From an uncultured Dehalococcoidia bacterium (GTDB taxonomy: Bacteria; Chloroflexota; Dehalococcoidia; Lucifugimonadales; UBA3495), in NCBI GenBank assembly GCA_958296385.1, contig OY282494.1, forward strand, positions 95,416 to 159,415: a stretch of 64,000 bases of DNA, given 5' to 3'. Numbering within the stretch: the stretch's first letter is position 1; every line of letters starts with the position of its first letter. The position numbers and the translations under genes are program-made. The notes under the pieces are model-generated. The model had not been told where the DNA came from and ran no database searches. It saw nothing but the letters and a program-made list of their open reading frames with translations. This document shows positions 8,760 to 17,044 of the stretch, one piece after another.

Positions 8760-9469
8760 CCCCTCAAGCGATGACCCATCAAGGATGGAAACTGGTGCTG
8801 TTCGGCCCGCCCGGCGCCGGCAAAGGCACGCAGGCGCAACTGCTCAAAGAGCATTTGCAAGTCGCCCACGTCAGCTCCGGCGACCTGTTCCGGCACCACC
8901 TCTCCAACGGCACCGAGCTTGGCGAGTTGGCCCGCGGCTACATGAATCAGGGCATCCTCGTGCCGGATGACGTAACCATTGGTATGGTGCTCGACCGCAT
9001 TGGCCCCATGTCCCCGGACGAAGGTTTCCTGCTGGACGGATTCCCCCGCAACGTCAAACAGGCCCAAGCCCTGAACGACGCCCTTGCCGAATCCGACCGC
9101 CGCATTGACCGCGTCATCCACATCAAGGTAGCCGATGCGGAACTAATCCGACGGCTCAGCAACCGTTACATCTGCCGCGTCTGCCAGAAACCTTTTGCCG
9201 GCGATGCGGCCACCGGCGCCGTTCCCGCCCGGTGCGATGACTGCCCCGATGGTGGTGACATCTACCAGCGCGCTGATGACACCGCCGCGGCCGTCGCCAA
9301 CCGGATTGCGGTGTACCATCAGGAAACCGCCCCGGTGCTGGACTTTTACCAGGCCCACGGCTTGCTCAGCGACATCGCCGGTGAGGGCCCGGTGGAATCG
9401 GTCAACCAGGCGGCGTTGGCCAGCCTGCAACCCAATCTGGCCAAAGCGTTTCGCCCGGCGGCGTTTTGA
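8756..9469 (+). CDS. adk: Adenylate kinase, zinc-LID type
   Basis: 237 residues. Interconverts ATP plus AMP with two ADP in the cytoplasm. The P-loop GPPGAGKGT is at about residues 17-25; DGFPRNVKQAQAL is the conserved NMP-binding region. The LID domain carries CRVCQKPF and later CDDC, four cysteines expected to bind structural zinc. Start at ATG 8756 overlaps secY by 4 bp; ATG 8771 is an in-frame alternative giving an N-terminus closer to most homologues. Confidence 0.97.
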   Translation: MTPQAMTHQGWKLVLFGPPGAGKGTQAQLLKEHLQVAHVSSGDLFRHHLSNGTELGELARGYMNQGILVPDDVTIGMVLDRIGPMSPDEGFLLDGFPRNVKQAQALNDALAESDRRIDRVIHIKVADAELIRRLSNRYICRVCQKPFAGDAATGAVPARCDDCPDGGDIYQRADDTAAAVANRIAVYHQETAPVLDFYQAHGLLSDIAGEGPVESVNQAALASLQPNLAKAFRPAAF

Positions 9470-9471
9470 GG

Positions 9472-9477
9472 TATAAT
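9472..9477 (+). promoter_or_regulatory. Candidate -10 box before map
   Basis: TATAAT lies 4 bases before the map start codon. A transcript from it would be leaderless or nearly so. No good -35 is seen, so this may be a chance match; GAGG at 9468-9471 could also serve map as a ribosome binding site on the operon message. Confidence 0.35.
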
Positions 9478-9481
9478 CGGA

Positions 9482-10291
9482 ATGGTGAATGAGACCCCCA
9501 AAAGGAAAACGGCGTCCAACTCCCCCTCTGGGTACAGCGGCGGCGTAACTATCAAGTCCCGCCGGGAGATGCAGGCGATGGAGCGCGCCGGCGCCATCGT
9601 CGGCTCAACGCTGTCCCTGCTCAAACATTCGGTTGTGCCGGGCATCACCACCGGCGAACTCAACCGCATCGCCGACAAGAACATCCGGAGCCACGGCGCC
9701 GTGCCTACTTTCCTCGGCTACCAGGGTTTCCCCGCCGCCATCTGCGCCTCGGTCAACGAGGAAATCGTACACGGCATCCCCGGCAAACGGGTTCTCAAAG
9801 AGGGTGACATCATCAAGATGGACGTAGGCGCCACCATCGACGGTTTCATCGGCGATGCCGCCATTTCGGTAGCCGTCGGCGAGATTGACGACGCTGCCCG
9901 CCAGCTGATGGACGCCACCGAGGGCAGCCTCTACGCCGGCATCGCCGCCGCCCAGCCCGGCAACCGCATCGGCGACATCGGCGCGGCCGTGGAAGGCTAC
10001 GCCGCCCCCCTGGGCTACGGCGTGGTGCGCCAGTTCGTCGGCCACGGCGTCGGGCGGTTCCTCCACGAGGACCCGCAGGTTCCCAACTACGGCGAGCCCG
10101 GCAAGGGCATACTACTCCGCCCCGGTATGTGCATCTGCATCGAGCCGATGCTGAACCTGGGCACCCACGACACTCAAATACTCGACGACGACTGGACGGT
10201 TGTAACCGCCGATGGCGCGCTGTCCGCTCATTTTGAACACACGCTGGCAATAACTCGCGAAGGCCCCAAAATCCTAACGATGCACGACTAA
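9482..10291 (+). CDS. map: Methionine aminopeptidase, type I
   Basis: 269 residues. Removes the N-terminal methionine from nascent proteins. The five metal ligands of the pita-bread fold are visible: Asp114 (KMDVGAT), Asp125 (GFIGDAA), His188 ([14 protein letters not shown]), Glu221 (IEPML) and Glu252 (HFEHT). No C-terminal insertion, hence type I. About 20 residues precede the core. It follows adk by 12 bp, as in many spc operons. Confidence 0.97.
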   Translation: MVNETPKRKTASNSPSGYSGGVTIKSRREMQAMERAGAIVGSTLSLLKHSVVPGITTGELNRIADKNIRSHGAVPTFLGYQGFPAAICASVNEEIVHGIPGKRVLKEGDIIKMDVGATIDGFIGDAAISVAVGEIDDAARQLMDATEGSLYAGIAAAQPGNRIGDIGAAVEGYAAPLGYGVVRQFVGHGVGRFLHEDPQVPNYGEPGKGILLRPGMCICIEPMLNLGTHDTQILDDDWTVVTADGALSAHFEHTLAITREGPKILTMHD

Positions 10292-10353
10292 ACACCGCTC
10301 ATTCCGCCGCACCGGCCGCCTCAGGCAGCCCCGGCGAAGGCAGGTTACATTTT

Positions 10354-10572
10354 ATGGCCAAGAAAGAAGCAATCGAAGTTGAAGCCCAGGTTACTGAGGC
10401 CCTCCCCAACGGTATGTTCCGGGTGGAGCTCCCCAACGACCACCAGGTGCTGGCCCACGTCTCCGGCAAGATTCGGATGCACTTCATCCGCGTTCTCCCC
10501 GGTGACCGCGTGCTGGTGGAACTCTCCCCCTACGACCTCACCCGGGGTCGCATAACCTATCGGTTCAAGTAG
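10354..10572 (+). CDS. infA: Translation initiation factor IF-1
   Basis: 72 residues, the exact usual size. S1-type OB fold with [40 protein letters not shown] and the C-terminal [15 protein letters not shown], nearly identical to IF-1 consensus. Binds the A site during initiation. Sits before rpmJ as usual. Confidence 0.98.
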   Translation: MAKKEAIEVEAQVTEALPNGMFRVELPNDHQVLAHVSGKIRMHFIRVLPGDRVLVELSPYDLTRGRITYRFK

Positions 10573-10593
10573 CCTTGACGTCGGTGAGCACCC

Positions 10594-10707
10594 ATGAAAG
10601 TTTCCGCATCCGTTAAACCGCGCTGCGACCGTTGCCGGGTAATCCGTCGCAAGGGCCGCGTGCGGATTATCTGCATCAACAGCAAGCACGCCCAACGCCA
10701 GGGTTAG
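10594..10707 (+). CDS. rpmJ: 50S ribosomal protein L36, zinc-binding
   Basis: A 37-codon gene from ATG 10594 to TAG 10705-10707. The protein begins [20 protein letters not shown] and ends [12 protein letters not shown]. Cys11, Cys14, Cys27 and His32 form the zinc site of the C+ type L36. It lies between infA and rpsM, the conserved order. Confidence 0.96.
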   Translation: MKVSASVKPRCDRCRVIRRKGRVRIICINSKHAQRQG

Positions 10708-10787
10708 CCGCGACCGCCGCCGCGCGCCGCCGCCATACCCGTTCCCGTCATCCCAGTTCCCGTTACCCCAGTTAAAGGAGCATCCCC

Positions 10788-11180
10788 ATGGTACGTATCG
10801 GCGGAGTTGACATCCCGGACCGCAAGCGGGCCCACGTCGCCCTGCGCAGCATCTACGGTATCGGCCCCACCAAGGCCATCGAAATCGTGAGCAAGGCCAA
10901 CCTGGACACCGATATGCCGCCGCGCATGAACGAGCTTTCCGAGGAGCAGGTTGACCGGATTCGCGTTATCGTTGACCAGGATTACCTTACCGAAGGCGAC
11001 CTGCGCCGGGAGAACAACGAGAACATCCGGCGCCTGATTGACATTGGCAGCTACCGGGGCCTGCGCCACCGGCGCAACCTGCCGGTTCACGGCCAGCGCA
11101 CCCGCACCAACGCCCGCTCCCGCAAAGGCGCCCGCCGCACCGTGGCCGGCCGCGGACGTCGCACCGGCGGCAAGAAGTAA
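10788..11180 (+). CDS. rpsM: 30S ribosomal protein S13
   Basis: 130 residues. VRIGGVDIPDRKRAHVALR and the helix-two-turns-helix IYGIGPTKA mark the N-terminal part; the C-terminal tail GLRHRRNLPVHGQRTRTNAR is basic and reaches the P-site tRNA. ATG 10788 follows AAAGGAG at 10774-10780. Confidence 0.98.
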   Translation: MVRIGGVDIPDRKRAHVALRSIYGIGPTKAIEIVSKANLDTDMPPRMNELSEEQVDRIRVIVDQDYLTEGDLRRENNENIRRLIDIGSYRGLRHRRNLPVHGQRTRTNARSRKGARRTVAGRGRRTGGKK

Positions 11181-11241
11181 CCCCCGCCGGCCCTTTCACT
11201 TTCCAATCTGCTACACGATTGCCCCACCGAGGTAACCGAGA

Positions 11242-11625
11242 ATGCCCAGACCACGCACCCGTCGCCGCGAACGCCGCTCCATTCCCCAGGGGCGCGCTTA
11301 CATCTACTCCACGTTCAACAACACGCTGGTGAGCCTCACCGACCCCGACGGCAACGTCGTCGCCTCCACCAGCGCCGGCACCTCCGGCTTCCGCGGCTCC
11401 CGCAAGGGAACCGCCTTTGCCGCCCAGCGCGCCGCCGAACAAGCCGCCCGCCGGGGCGTTGACATGGGTATGCGCAACATCGACGTCTATATCAAAGGCC
11501 CCGGCTCCGGACGCGAACCGGCCATCCGGGCCCTCCAGGCCGCCGGCCTTAACGTCAACAGCATCCGCGACGTCACCCCCATTCCCCACAACGGCGTGCG
11601 CCCCCCCAAGCGCCGCCGCGTGTAA
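11242..11625 (+). CDS. rpsK: 30S ribosomal protein S11
   Basis: 127 residues. [20 protein letters not shown] and [18 protein letters not shown] are S11 signatures; the C-terminus [18 protein letters not shown] is invariant-like. S11 lines the mRNA path in the platform. Between rpsM and rpsD as expected. Confidence 0.98.
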   Translation: MPRPRTRRRERRSIPQGRAYIYSTFNNTLVSLTDPDGNVVASTSAGTSGFRGSRKGTAFAAQRAAEQAARRGVDMGMRNIDVYIKGPGSGREPAIRALQAAGLNVNSIRDVTPIPHNGVRPPKRRRV

Positions 11626-11669
11626 CCCCCACACCACACCAGCCCACACCACCTACGGACTAACTGAAC

Positions 11670-12296
11670 ATGGGTAGATATACCGGACCTTCCTGCCGCC
11701 TCTGTCGCCGGGCCGGGGAGAAACTCTTTCTCAAAGGCGACCGCTGTTTCTCGCCGCGCTGCGCGATTGAACGCCGGCACGTCCCCCCCGGCGGCGCCGG
11801 CAACCGCCGCCGCCGCGTCTCCGACTACGGCGTCCACCTGCGCGAAAAGCAGAAGGCCCGCCAGATGTACGGGGTGATGGAGGGGCAGTTCCGCAAGTAT
11901 ATGTCCGACGCCTTCAACGCTCCGGGCATCTCCGGCAACAACCTCCTCCGCACCCTGGAACGCCGCCTGGACAACGTGGTGTACCTGCTGGGATTCGCCG
12001 ACTCCCGCAAGCAGGCCCGCCAGATGGTCCAGCACGGCCACTTCAACGTCAACGGACGCAAAACCGACATCCCCTCGTTCCTGGTGTCGCCGGGCCAAAC
12101 CGTCGGCTGGACGGAAACGTCCCGCAAACGCGAATTCTTCGCCGACCGCACCAGCGGACTCCCCAAACGCACCCTCCCCAGCTGGATTACCCTGGACTTG
12201 ACTCAAATGGAGGGCAACGTAATATCGCTCCCTCCGGACAACGAGCTGCCGGACACCATCAACTCGCGCCTCATCGTCGAGTACTACTCGAGGTAA
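11670..12296 (+). CDS. rpsD: 30S ribosomal protein S4, zinc-binding type
   Basis: 208 residues. N-terminus has a four-cysteine zinc site (CRLCRRAGEKLFLKGDRC then FSPRC). The S4 RNA-binding domain follows (RLDNVVYLLGFADSRKQARQ, VQHGHFNVNGRKTDIPSFLV). S4 initiates small-subunit assembly and in many bacteria represses the alpha operon; such control here is inference only. Confidence 0.98.
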   Translation: MGRYTGPSCRLCRRAGEKLFLKGDRCFSPRCAIERRHVPPGGAGNRRRRVSDYGVHLREKQKARQMYGVMEGQFRKYMSDAFNAPGISGNNLLRTLERRLDNVVYLLGFADSRKQARQMVQHGHFNVNGRKTDIPSFLVSPGQTVGWTETSRKREFFADRTSGLPKRTLPSWITLDLTQMEGNVISLPPDNELPDTINSRLIVEYYSR

Positions 12297-12304
12297 GCAT
12301 CTGA

Positions 12305-13390
12305 ATGCTGAATACCCAGTTTCCCCCGATGCGGGACCCGGAACCCGAAACGCCGGACCCGGCGATTCGGGTCATCGAAAGCACCGACACCTACGCCAGC
12401 ATTGCCCTGGAGCCGCTGGAACGCGGGTTTGCCACTACGGTGGGCAACCCCCTGCGCCGCCTCCTGCTCAGCTCCATCCAGGGAACCGCCATCACGTGGG
12501 TCAAAATCGAAGACGTCCCCCACGAGTACACCGTCATTCCCGGCGTTAAAGAGGAAGTGATGGACCTCCTGCTGAGCGTCAAGCGCATCAGGATTCACGC
12601 CCTCACCAAGCGCACCGGCAAGATGCGCCTGGACGTCAACGGCGAGGGCCGCGTCTGCGCCGGCGACATATCCACCGCCAGCGACTACCAGATTGTGAAC
12701 CCCGAACTGCACCTGGCCACCCTGGACAACCCCGACGTATCCCTTTCCATCGAGTTCAACGTGGAATCAGGCAAGGGCTACCAGCCGGTTTCCCAGGCCG
12801 ACAGCATGATGGGTCTGCCCGTCGGTGTGCTGCCCGTTGACGCCATCTACAACCCCGTCCGCCGCGTCGAGTACTCGGTGGAGCGGATGATGGTCGGACA
12901 GCAAACCGACTGGGAACGCCTCATCCTCCAGGTCTGGACTGACGGCGCGGTTACTCCGCTGGCCGCCATTCAGGAAGCCTCCGAGAATCTGGTGCAGCAC
13001 TTCTATATGTTCAACCGCCTCAGCCGCCCCCCCGATTCCCTGCTGGACACCACCAACCTTTCGGTGGCCTCGGAAGTCTATCTGATGCCCATCGAGCGGC
13101 TTGACCTGTCCTCCCGCACCCTCAACTGCCTCAAAAGGGCCAAGCTGGATCGGGTAGGCCAGGTGCTGGATTTGACCCACGAGGACTTGCTGGCCATCCG
13201 CAACTTCGGCCAGAAATCCCTGGAGGAACTGCAAGGCAAGCTGGACGAACTCGGCGTCAGCGGCCCCCGCATGAGCGGCGTCACAATGGACACGGCCGAC
13301 GGCGCTGAGCCGTTCACCATCCCCGATGGCCCGCTGGTGTTCGACCCGGACGCCGACGATGACTTTAACGACGAGGATGACGGAGAATAA
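12305..13390 (+). CDS. rpoA: RNA polymerase alpha subunit
   Basis: 361 residues. N-terminal dimerisation domain contains [20 protein letters not shown] and [19 protein letters not shown]-terminal domain (about 250-320) has the helix-hairpin-helix segment with [20 protein letters not shown] and [11 protein letters not shown] that contacts UP elements and activators. The final 20 residues are Asp/Glu rich ([16 protein letters not shown]), another acidic tail. 2 bp before rplQ. Confidence 0.98.
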   Translation: MLNTQFPPMRDPEPETPDPAIRVIESTDTYASIALEPLERGFATTVGNPLRRLLLSSIQGTAITWVKIEDVPHEYTVIPGVKEEVMDLLLSVKRIRIHALTKRTGKMRLDVNGEGRVCAGDISTASDYQIVNPELHLATLDNPDVSLSIEFNVESGKGYQPVSQADSMMGLPVGVLPVDAIYNPVRRVEYSVERMMVGQQTDWERLILQVWTDGAVTPLAAIQEASENLVQHFYMFNRLSRPPDSLLDTTNLSVASEVYLMPIERLDLSSRTLNCLKRAKLDRVGQVLDLTHEDLLAIRNFGQKSLEELQGKLDELGVSGPRMSGVTMDTADGAEPFTIPDGPLVFDPDADDDFNDEDDGE

Positions 13391-13392
13391 CC

Positions 13393-13746
13393 ATGCCATC
13401 GCACCGCGTCGCCGGCCGCAAGCTAAGCCGGTACAAAGACCAACGCAAAGCGCTGCTGCGGGGACTAACCGTCGACCTCATCCGGCACGAGCGGATTACC
13501 ACCACTTTGGCCAAGGCCAAGGAAACCCGCATAATGGCGGAAAAGCTGATTACCCACGGCAAAAAAGGAACCCTGCATCACCGCCGGGTTGCCCTCCGCC
13601 AGGTGCCCAACAAAGATGCCGTCGCCAAAGTCTTTGACGACCTCGGCCCCCGCTACGCCGAACGCCCCGGCGGCTACACCCGCATCATCAAACTCGGCCC
13701 CCGCCAGGGCGACGGCGCCGACATGGCCGTCATCGAGCTCGTCTAA
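13393..13746 (+). CDS. rplQ: 50S ribosomal protein L17
   Basis: 117 residues, standard. [20 protein letters not shown] and [18 protein letters not shown] are diagnostic. L17 lies near the tunnel exit. Couples to rpoA with a 2 bp gap. Confidence 0.97.
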   Translation: MPSHRVAGRKLSRYKDQRKALLRGLTVDLIRHERITTTLAKAKETRIMAEKLITHGKKGTLHHRRVALRQVPNKDAVAKVFDDLGPRYAERPGGYTRIIKLGPRQGDGADMAVIELV

Positions 13747-13815
13747 CCACCCCACGACACCGACACCGACACCCACGCCATCCAGTGAGGAATTGCCATT
13801 AGCGAGAATAACAGC

Positions 13816-14640
13816 TTGACATCCGGACGCAGCGACGACGACAACCGCCGGCGCCTTGCCCTGGTAGTAGCCTACGACGGCATCGGCTACGCCGGCTTTC
13901 AGTGGCAGGCCAACGCCCCCACCATACAGGGGGAACTGGAAACCGCCATCCAAAAGCTAACCGGCGAGCCAACCCGCATCCGCGGCGCCAGCCGAACCGA
14001 CGCCGGTGCCCACGCCTGCCGGCAGGTAGTAGATTTCCTAACGGGCAAACCGTACCGCAGCGAAGTCTTTTACCGGGCGCTCAACCATCACCTCCCGGAT
14101 TCCATCCGGGTTCTGCAAGTCGCCGCAGTTCCGTTGGCGTTCCATTCCCGACGCAGCGCAGCCTGGCGCAGCTACCGTTACCGCATCCTGAACCGCGCCA
14201 CGCCATCGCCCCTGCTCCGCCACTCCCACTACTGGACGCCTGCCCATCTGGACTTAACCGCTATCAACCGGGCCGCCAAGCATCTGCTGGGAGTACGCGA
14301 TTTCCGGCAAGTCGCTTTGGGACACCCACCCGACCGGAGCGCCGTGCGACGGGTTCACCACTGGCACGCCCACCGCAACGCCGCCAACGCAAACATCATC
14401 GCCATCGACTGTCAGGCCAACGGATTTCTCAGGCATCAAATAAGACGCATCAACGCCATTCTGCTGGAAATTGCCCAGGGACGACTACCCCCACACGCCA
14501 TCGCCGACGCCCTCGCCGGCCGTCCCACCGGACACCGGCACATTCGCACGCTCCCGGCCCACGGCCTCTGCCTCACCGCCGTTCACTACCCGGAATACCA
14601 CCACTTGCTGAAGGTAACAAACCACGATGAAACGCACTAG
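13816..14640 (+). CDS. truA: tRNA pseudouridine(38-40) synthase TruA
   Basis: 274 residues from TTG 13816. Isomerises uridines 38-40 in the tRNA anticodon arm. Catalytic aspartate lies in GASRTDAGAHACRQV; other TruA segments are YDGIGYAGFQWQ and NGFLRHQIRRI. The start is uncertain: TTG 13816 lacks a clear ribosome binding site, while an in-frame ATT at 13798 sits 7 bases after GTGAGGA (13785-13791) and would add six residues. Overlaps rplM by 14 bp. Confidence 0.93.
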   Translation: MTSGRSDDDNRRRLALVVAYDGIGYAGFQWQANAPTIQGELETAIQKLTGEPTRIRGASRTDAGAHACRQVVDFLTGKPYRSEVFYRALNHHLPDSIRVLQVAAVPLAFHSRRSAAWRSYRYRILNRATPSPLLRHSHYWTPAHLDLTAINRAAKHLLGVRDFRQVALGHPPDRSAVRRVHHWHAHRNAANANIIAIDCQANGFLRHQIRRINAILLEIAQGRLPPHAIADALAGRPTGHRHIRTLPAHGLCLTAVHYPEYHHLLKVTNHDETH

Positions 14641-15058
14641 CACTTACTTCGCCAAAGCCGGCGACCTGCCGGACAACTGGCGCGTCATTGACGCCACCGG
14701 CATCAGCCTCGGCCGGCTTTCCCGGCAAGTTGCCATCGCCCTCCAGGGCAAAGACCGCCCCACCTACACGCCCCACGTCATCAGCGGCGACCACGTCGTC
14801 GTCATCAACGCCGACAAGGTGCGCGTCACCGGCCGCAAGCTGACCCAGAAAATGTACTACCGGCACAGCGGCTACGTCGGCAACCTCAAGTCGTTCCTGA
14901 TGCGGGACCTCATGGAGGAGCGCCCGGAGCGCGTCGTCCGCCTGGCCGTCAAGGGTATGCTGCCCTCCACCAAGCAGGGACGGCAAATGCTCCGACGCCT
15001 CAAGGTGTACGCCGGCGACCGGCACCCCCACGAAGCCCAGGTCGGCCGCGCCGAATAG
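14627..15058 (+). CDS. rplM: 50S ribosomal protein L13
   Basis: 143 residues. STYFAKAGDLPDNWRVIDA and GDHVVVINADKVRVTGRKL match L13, followed by VKGMLPSTKQGRQMLRRLKV. An early-assembly large-subunit protein. Pairs with rpsI as in nearly all bacteria and overlaps the end of truA. Confidence 0.97.
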   Translation: MKRTSTYFAKAGDLPDNWRVIDATGISLGRLSRQVAIALQGKDRPTYTPHVISGDHVVVINADKVRVTGRKLTQKMYYRHSGYVGNLKSFLMRDLMEERPERVVRLAVKGMLPSTKQGRQMLRRLKVYAGDRHPHEAQVGRAE

Positions 15059-15101
15059 CTCAACGTCCAGTTAGTTCCGTCAATACAAAGGCAGGTTACA
15101 A

Positions 15102-15515
15102 ATGGTGGCGCAAACCGAATCACAGCAGCAGTACTTCTACGGCACGGGCAAGCGCAAGTCGGCCATCGCCAAAGTGCGCCTCTACCCCGATGACGGCACC
15201 GCCATCATCGTCAACGGCAAGCCCATGGAGGAATACTTCAACTGGCTCCCCTGGCAGTCCACAATCAAGGAGCCTTTCGTCGTCTCCAACACGGTAGGAC
15301 GATTCCGGGTGATGACGCAGGTCATCGGCGGCGGCGTCAACGCCCAGGCCGAAGCCATCCGGCACGGCATCGCCCGCGCGCTGATAATCTCCGACCCGTC
15401 GCTCAAAGCCGGATTGCGCCGCGCCGGGTTCATCACCCGCGACGCCCGCGTCAAGGAAAGCAAAAAGTACGGCCTGAAACGCGCCCGCCGCGCCCCGCAA
15501 TACACCAAGCGGTAG
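15102..15515 (+). CDS. rpsI: 30S ribosomal protein S9
   Basis: 137 residues. FYGTGKRKSAIAKVRLYPDD and the C-terminal basic end KKYGLKRARRAPQYTKR are S9 signatures; the final Lys-Arg reaches the P-site tRNA. Last gene of the translation operon; a strong terminator follows 28 bp downstream. Confidence 0.98.
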   Translation: MVAQTESQQQYFYGTGKRKSAIAKVRLYPDDGTAIIVNGKPMEEYFNWLPWQSTIKEPFVVSNTVGRFRVMTQVIGGGVNAQAEAIRHGIARALIISDPSLKAGLRRAGFITRDARVKESKKYGLKRARRAPQYTKR

Positions 15516-15543
15516 CCCGCCTGTCCGCGCCGCGTGCTAAATG

Positions 15544-15573
15544 AAAACCCCCCGGTACAGGCCGGGGGGTTTT
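15544..15573. terminator. Intrinsic terminator after rpsI, bidirectional
   Basis: Perfect 12-bp inverted repeat: arm AAAACCCCCCGG (15544-15555), 6-base loop, arm CCGGGGGGTTTT (15562-15573). A-run on one side and T-run on the other suit termination in both directions between the convergent rpsI and ccdA-like genes. Confidence 0.93.
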
Positions 15574-15645
15574 GCGTTGCCTGAATTTGCGTTGCCCGGA
15601 TTTGCGTTGCCTGAATCTACGTTCGCTGGATTTGCGTTGCCTAAA
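15571..15645. repeat. 15-bp tandem repeat, five units
   Basis: Five consecutive 15-base units of the form TTTGCGTTGCCTGAA, the fourth diverged. The first unit starts in the terminator T-run and the last overlaps the ccdA-like stop codon by 5 bases. Phased in threes, so it reads as a repeated pentapeptide in two frames, but no convincing gene uses it. Confidence 0.85.
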
Positions 15646-16570
15646 ACAGGTCGCCCAGCGTCAGCCAGTAAAACACGATGTAGGTTCCCGCAACCACCAT
15701 CAGCCACGCCCCCACAATCCCCACGTAGGGCAGTATCGCCCGCACCCACCGCAGCAGCACCGTCCGCGCCACCGCCATCCCCAGCGTCAGCGCCAGTATC
15801 ACGCTGCCCATCCCCAGCGCGTACAGCACGAACTGCGAGATGGTGTCCAGCCACCCCGATGACAAACCCGCCCCCACGCCCAGCACTGCGAGAAAGAGCG
15901 GCAGCGTGCAGCTCAAAGACGCCAGCCCGTAGCTAACCCCAAAGAGCGCGTAGCCAGGTACGTTCACCTGCCCCGGGTCGCCAATGCGTGCGGCGGCCCG
16001 CTGCGCCAGGCTGGTGTAAATCTTGCCGCCGGACGCCATAAACGCCCCGGCCCCGATGAGCAGCACTCCAACCGCCAGCCCCACGTAGGGCAGCGCCGTA
16101 ACCACAATCGCCTGCGAACCCAGCCCCAGAATCAGCCCCACCACTCCGAACAGAACCACGAAACCGGCGGTCACGGACAGCCCAACCAGCAGCGCCCGCG
16201 CAATCAGCATAATCGGCTGCTGCTTGTCCCGGTCCCGATTCCCGCCGCTCACGTAGAGGCCCAGATAGGCCGGCAGCATCGCAAAACCGCACGGATTAAC
16301 CGCCGACGCCGCGCCAACCGCATAGGCAAACCCCAGCTTGATACCCACGTTGCCGATGCCCGCCCCCGATGTGCCGGACAGCATCTCCACAAACCGATTC
16401 ACGCCGTCAATCCCCTCCGCGTTGCGCAGCCACAGCGCCCCCAGGATGGCGATAGCGTAAGCAACCGCCGCAATTCCGGCGGCAATCGCCACGCTGCGGC
16501 TAACCGGCAGTCGCTCCCAAAACCCGGCCGCCGCCGCCTCGCTATTCTGGACATCGGATGGCGTAGTCAT
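15641..16570 (-). CDS. CcdA/DsbD-type cytochrome c biogenesis membrane protein
   Basis: 309 residues with about eight hydrophobic helices and no thioredoxin domain. CcdA proteins carry electrons across the membrane from cytoplasmic thioredoxin to extracytoplasmic thiols. The two reactive cysteines of the family appear in NPCGFAMLPAYLGL (about residue 93) and LASLSCTLPLFLAVLG (about 218). An extra N-terminal helix precedes the core. GAGAGG lies just before the ATG. Partner proteins (ResA, cytochromes) are not in the window. It could equally serve general disulfide reduction. Confidence 0.85.
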   Translation of the reverse strand: MTTPSDVQNSEAAAAGFWERLPVSRSVAIAAGIAAVAYAIAILGALWLRNAEGIDGVNRFVEMLSGTSGAGIGNVGIKLGFAYAVGAASAVNPCGFAMLPAYLGLYVSGGNRDRDKQQPIMLIARALLVGLSVTAGFVVLFGVVGLILGLGSQAIVVTALPYVGLAVGVLLIGAGAFMASGGKIYTSLAQRAAARIGDPGQVNVPGYALFGVSYGLASLSCTLPLFLAVLGVGAGLSSGWLDTISQFVLYALGMGSVILALTLGMAVARTVLLRWVRAILPYVGIVGAWLMVVAGTYIVFYWLTLGDLF

Positions 16571-16640
16571 AATTACCTCTCAGCCGGTTGCCGGGCCGAA
16601 TTGCCGGGTTCCCGAGCCACTGACCAATGTATGCTGCTGA

Positions 16641-16646
16641 ATTATA
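16641..16646 (-). promoter_or_regulatory. Candidate -10 box for the ccdA-like gene
   Basis: TATAAT on the minus strand, 70 bases before the start codon. A clear -35 is not visible. Just outside it, 16657-16700 holds two copies of a 22-base direct repeat (CGCAGTTTCGGATTG core). Confidence 0.45.
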
Positions 16647-16693
16647 CGCCGCCAACGCAGTTTCGGATTGCTTACGCCGCAGTTTCGGATTGA

Positions 16694-17032
16694 TTACGCG
16701 TTACGCACCACCACCGTGTTCACCACCCGGTCGGACAGCGAACGGTGCTCCGCATCATCAACCAGCATCAGCACGGCGTCAGCAATGAAGCCGATTGCTC
16801 CAAAGGCGTGCGCTATAAACTTGACGATTTCACGCGCGAAAGTCAGCCCCCAGCCGGCCCCGCTGCCATCCCGCCGCACGGCCCGAATCCCCAGCAGCTG
16901 CTTGCCGGGAGTTTGCCCCCTGCCTAGCACGATTAGCCACCAGATGATGTACCCGATGACCAGGGTAAGAATAATGAGCAAAGCATCGAGCAAAAAAGCG
17001 CAAAGCCGGCGCACCGGGGTTGCTGGTTCCAT
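16694..17032 (-). CDS. RDD family membrane protein
   Basis: 112 residues. RDD signature residues are present: Arg and Asp in the first helix (RRLCAFLLDALLIIL) and the GRGQTPGKQLLGIRAVRRDG loop. Two or three membrane helices, second near residue 20-35. RDD proteins are small integral membrane proteins, some linked to ion transport; function here is not known. It follows the phosphohexomutase gene by 12 bp on the same strand, so they are probably cotranscribed. Confidence 0.8.
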   Translation of the reverse strand: MEPATPVRRLCAFLLDALLIILTLVIGYIIWWLIVLGRGQTPGKQLLGIRAVRRDGSGAGWGLTFAREIVKFIAHAFGAIGFIADAVLMLVDDAEHRSLSDRVVNTVVVRNA

Positions 17033-17044
17033 AATCGCCCTCCC

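Noticed and set aside
15571-15645. CRISPR array
   Set aside because: Units are directly adjacent with no spacers, and no cas gene is present in the window.
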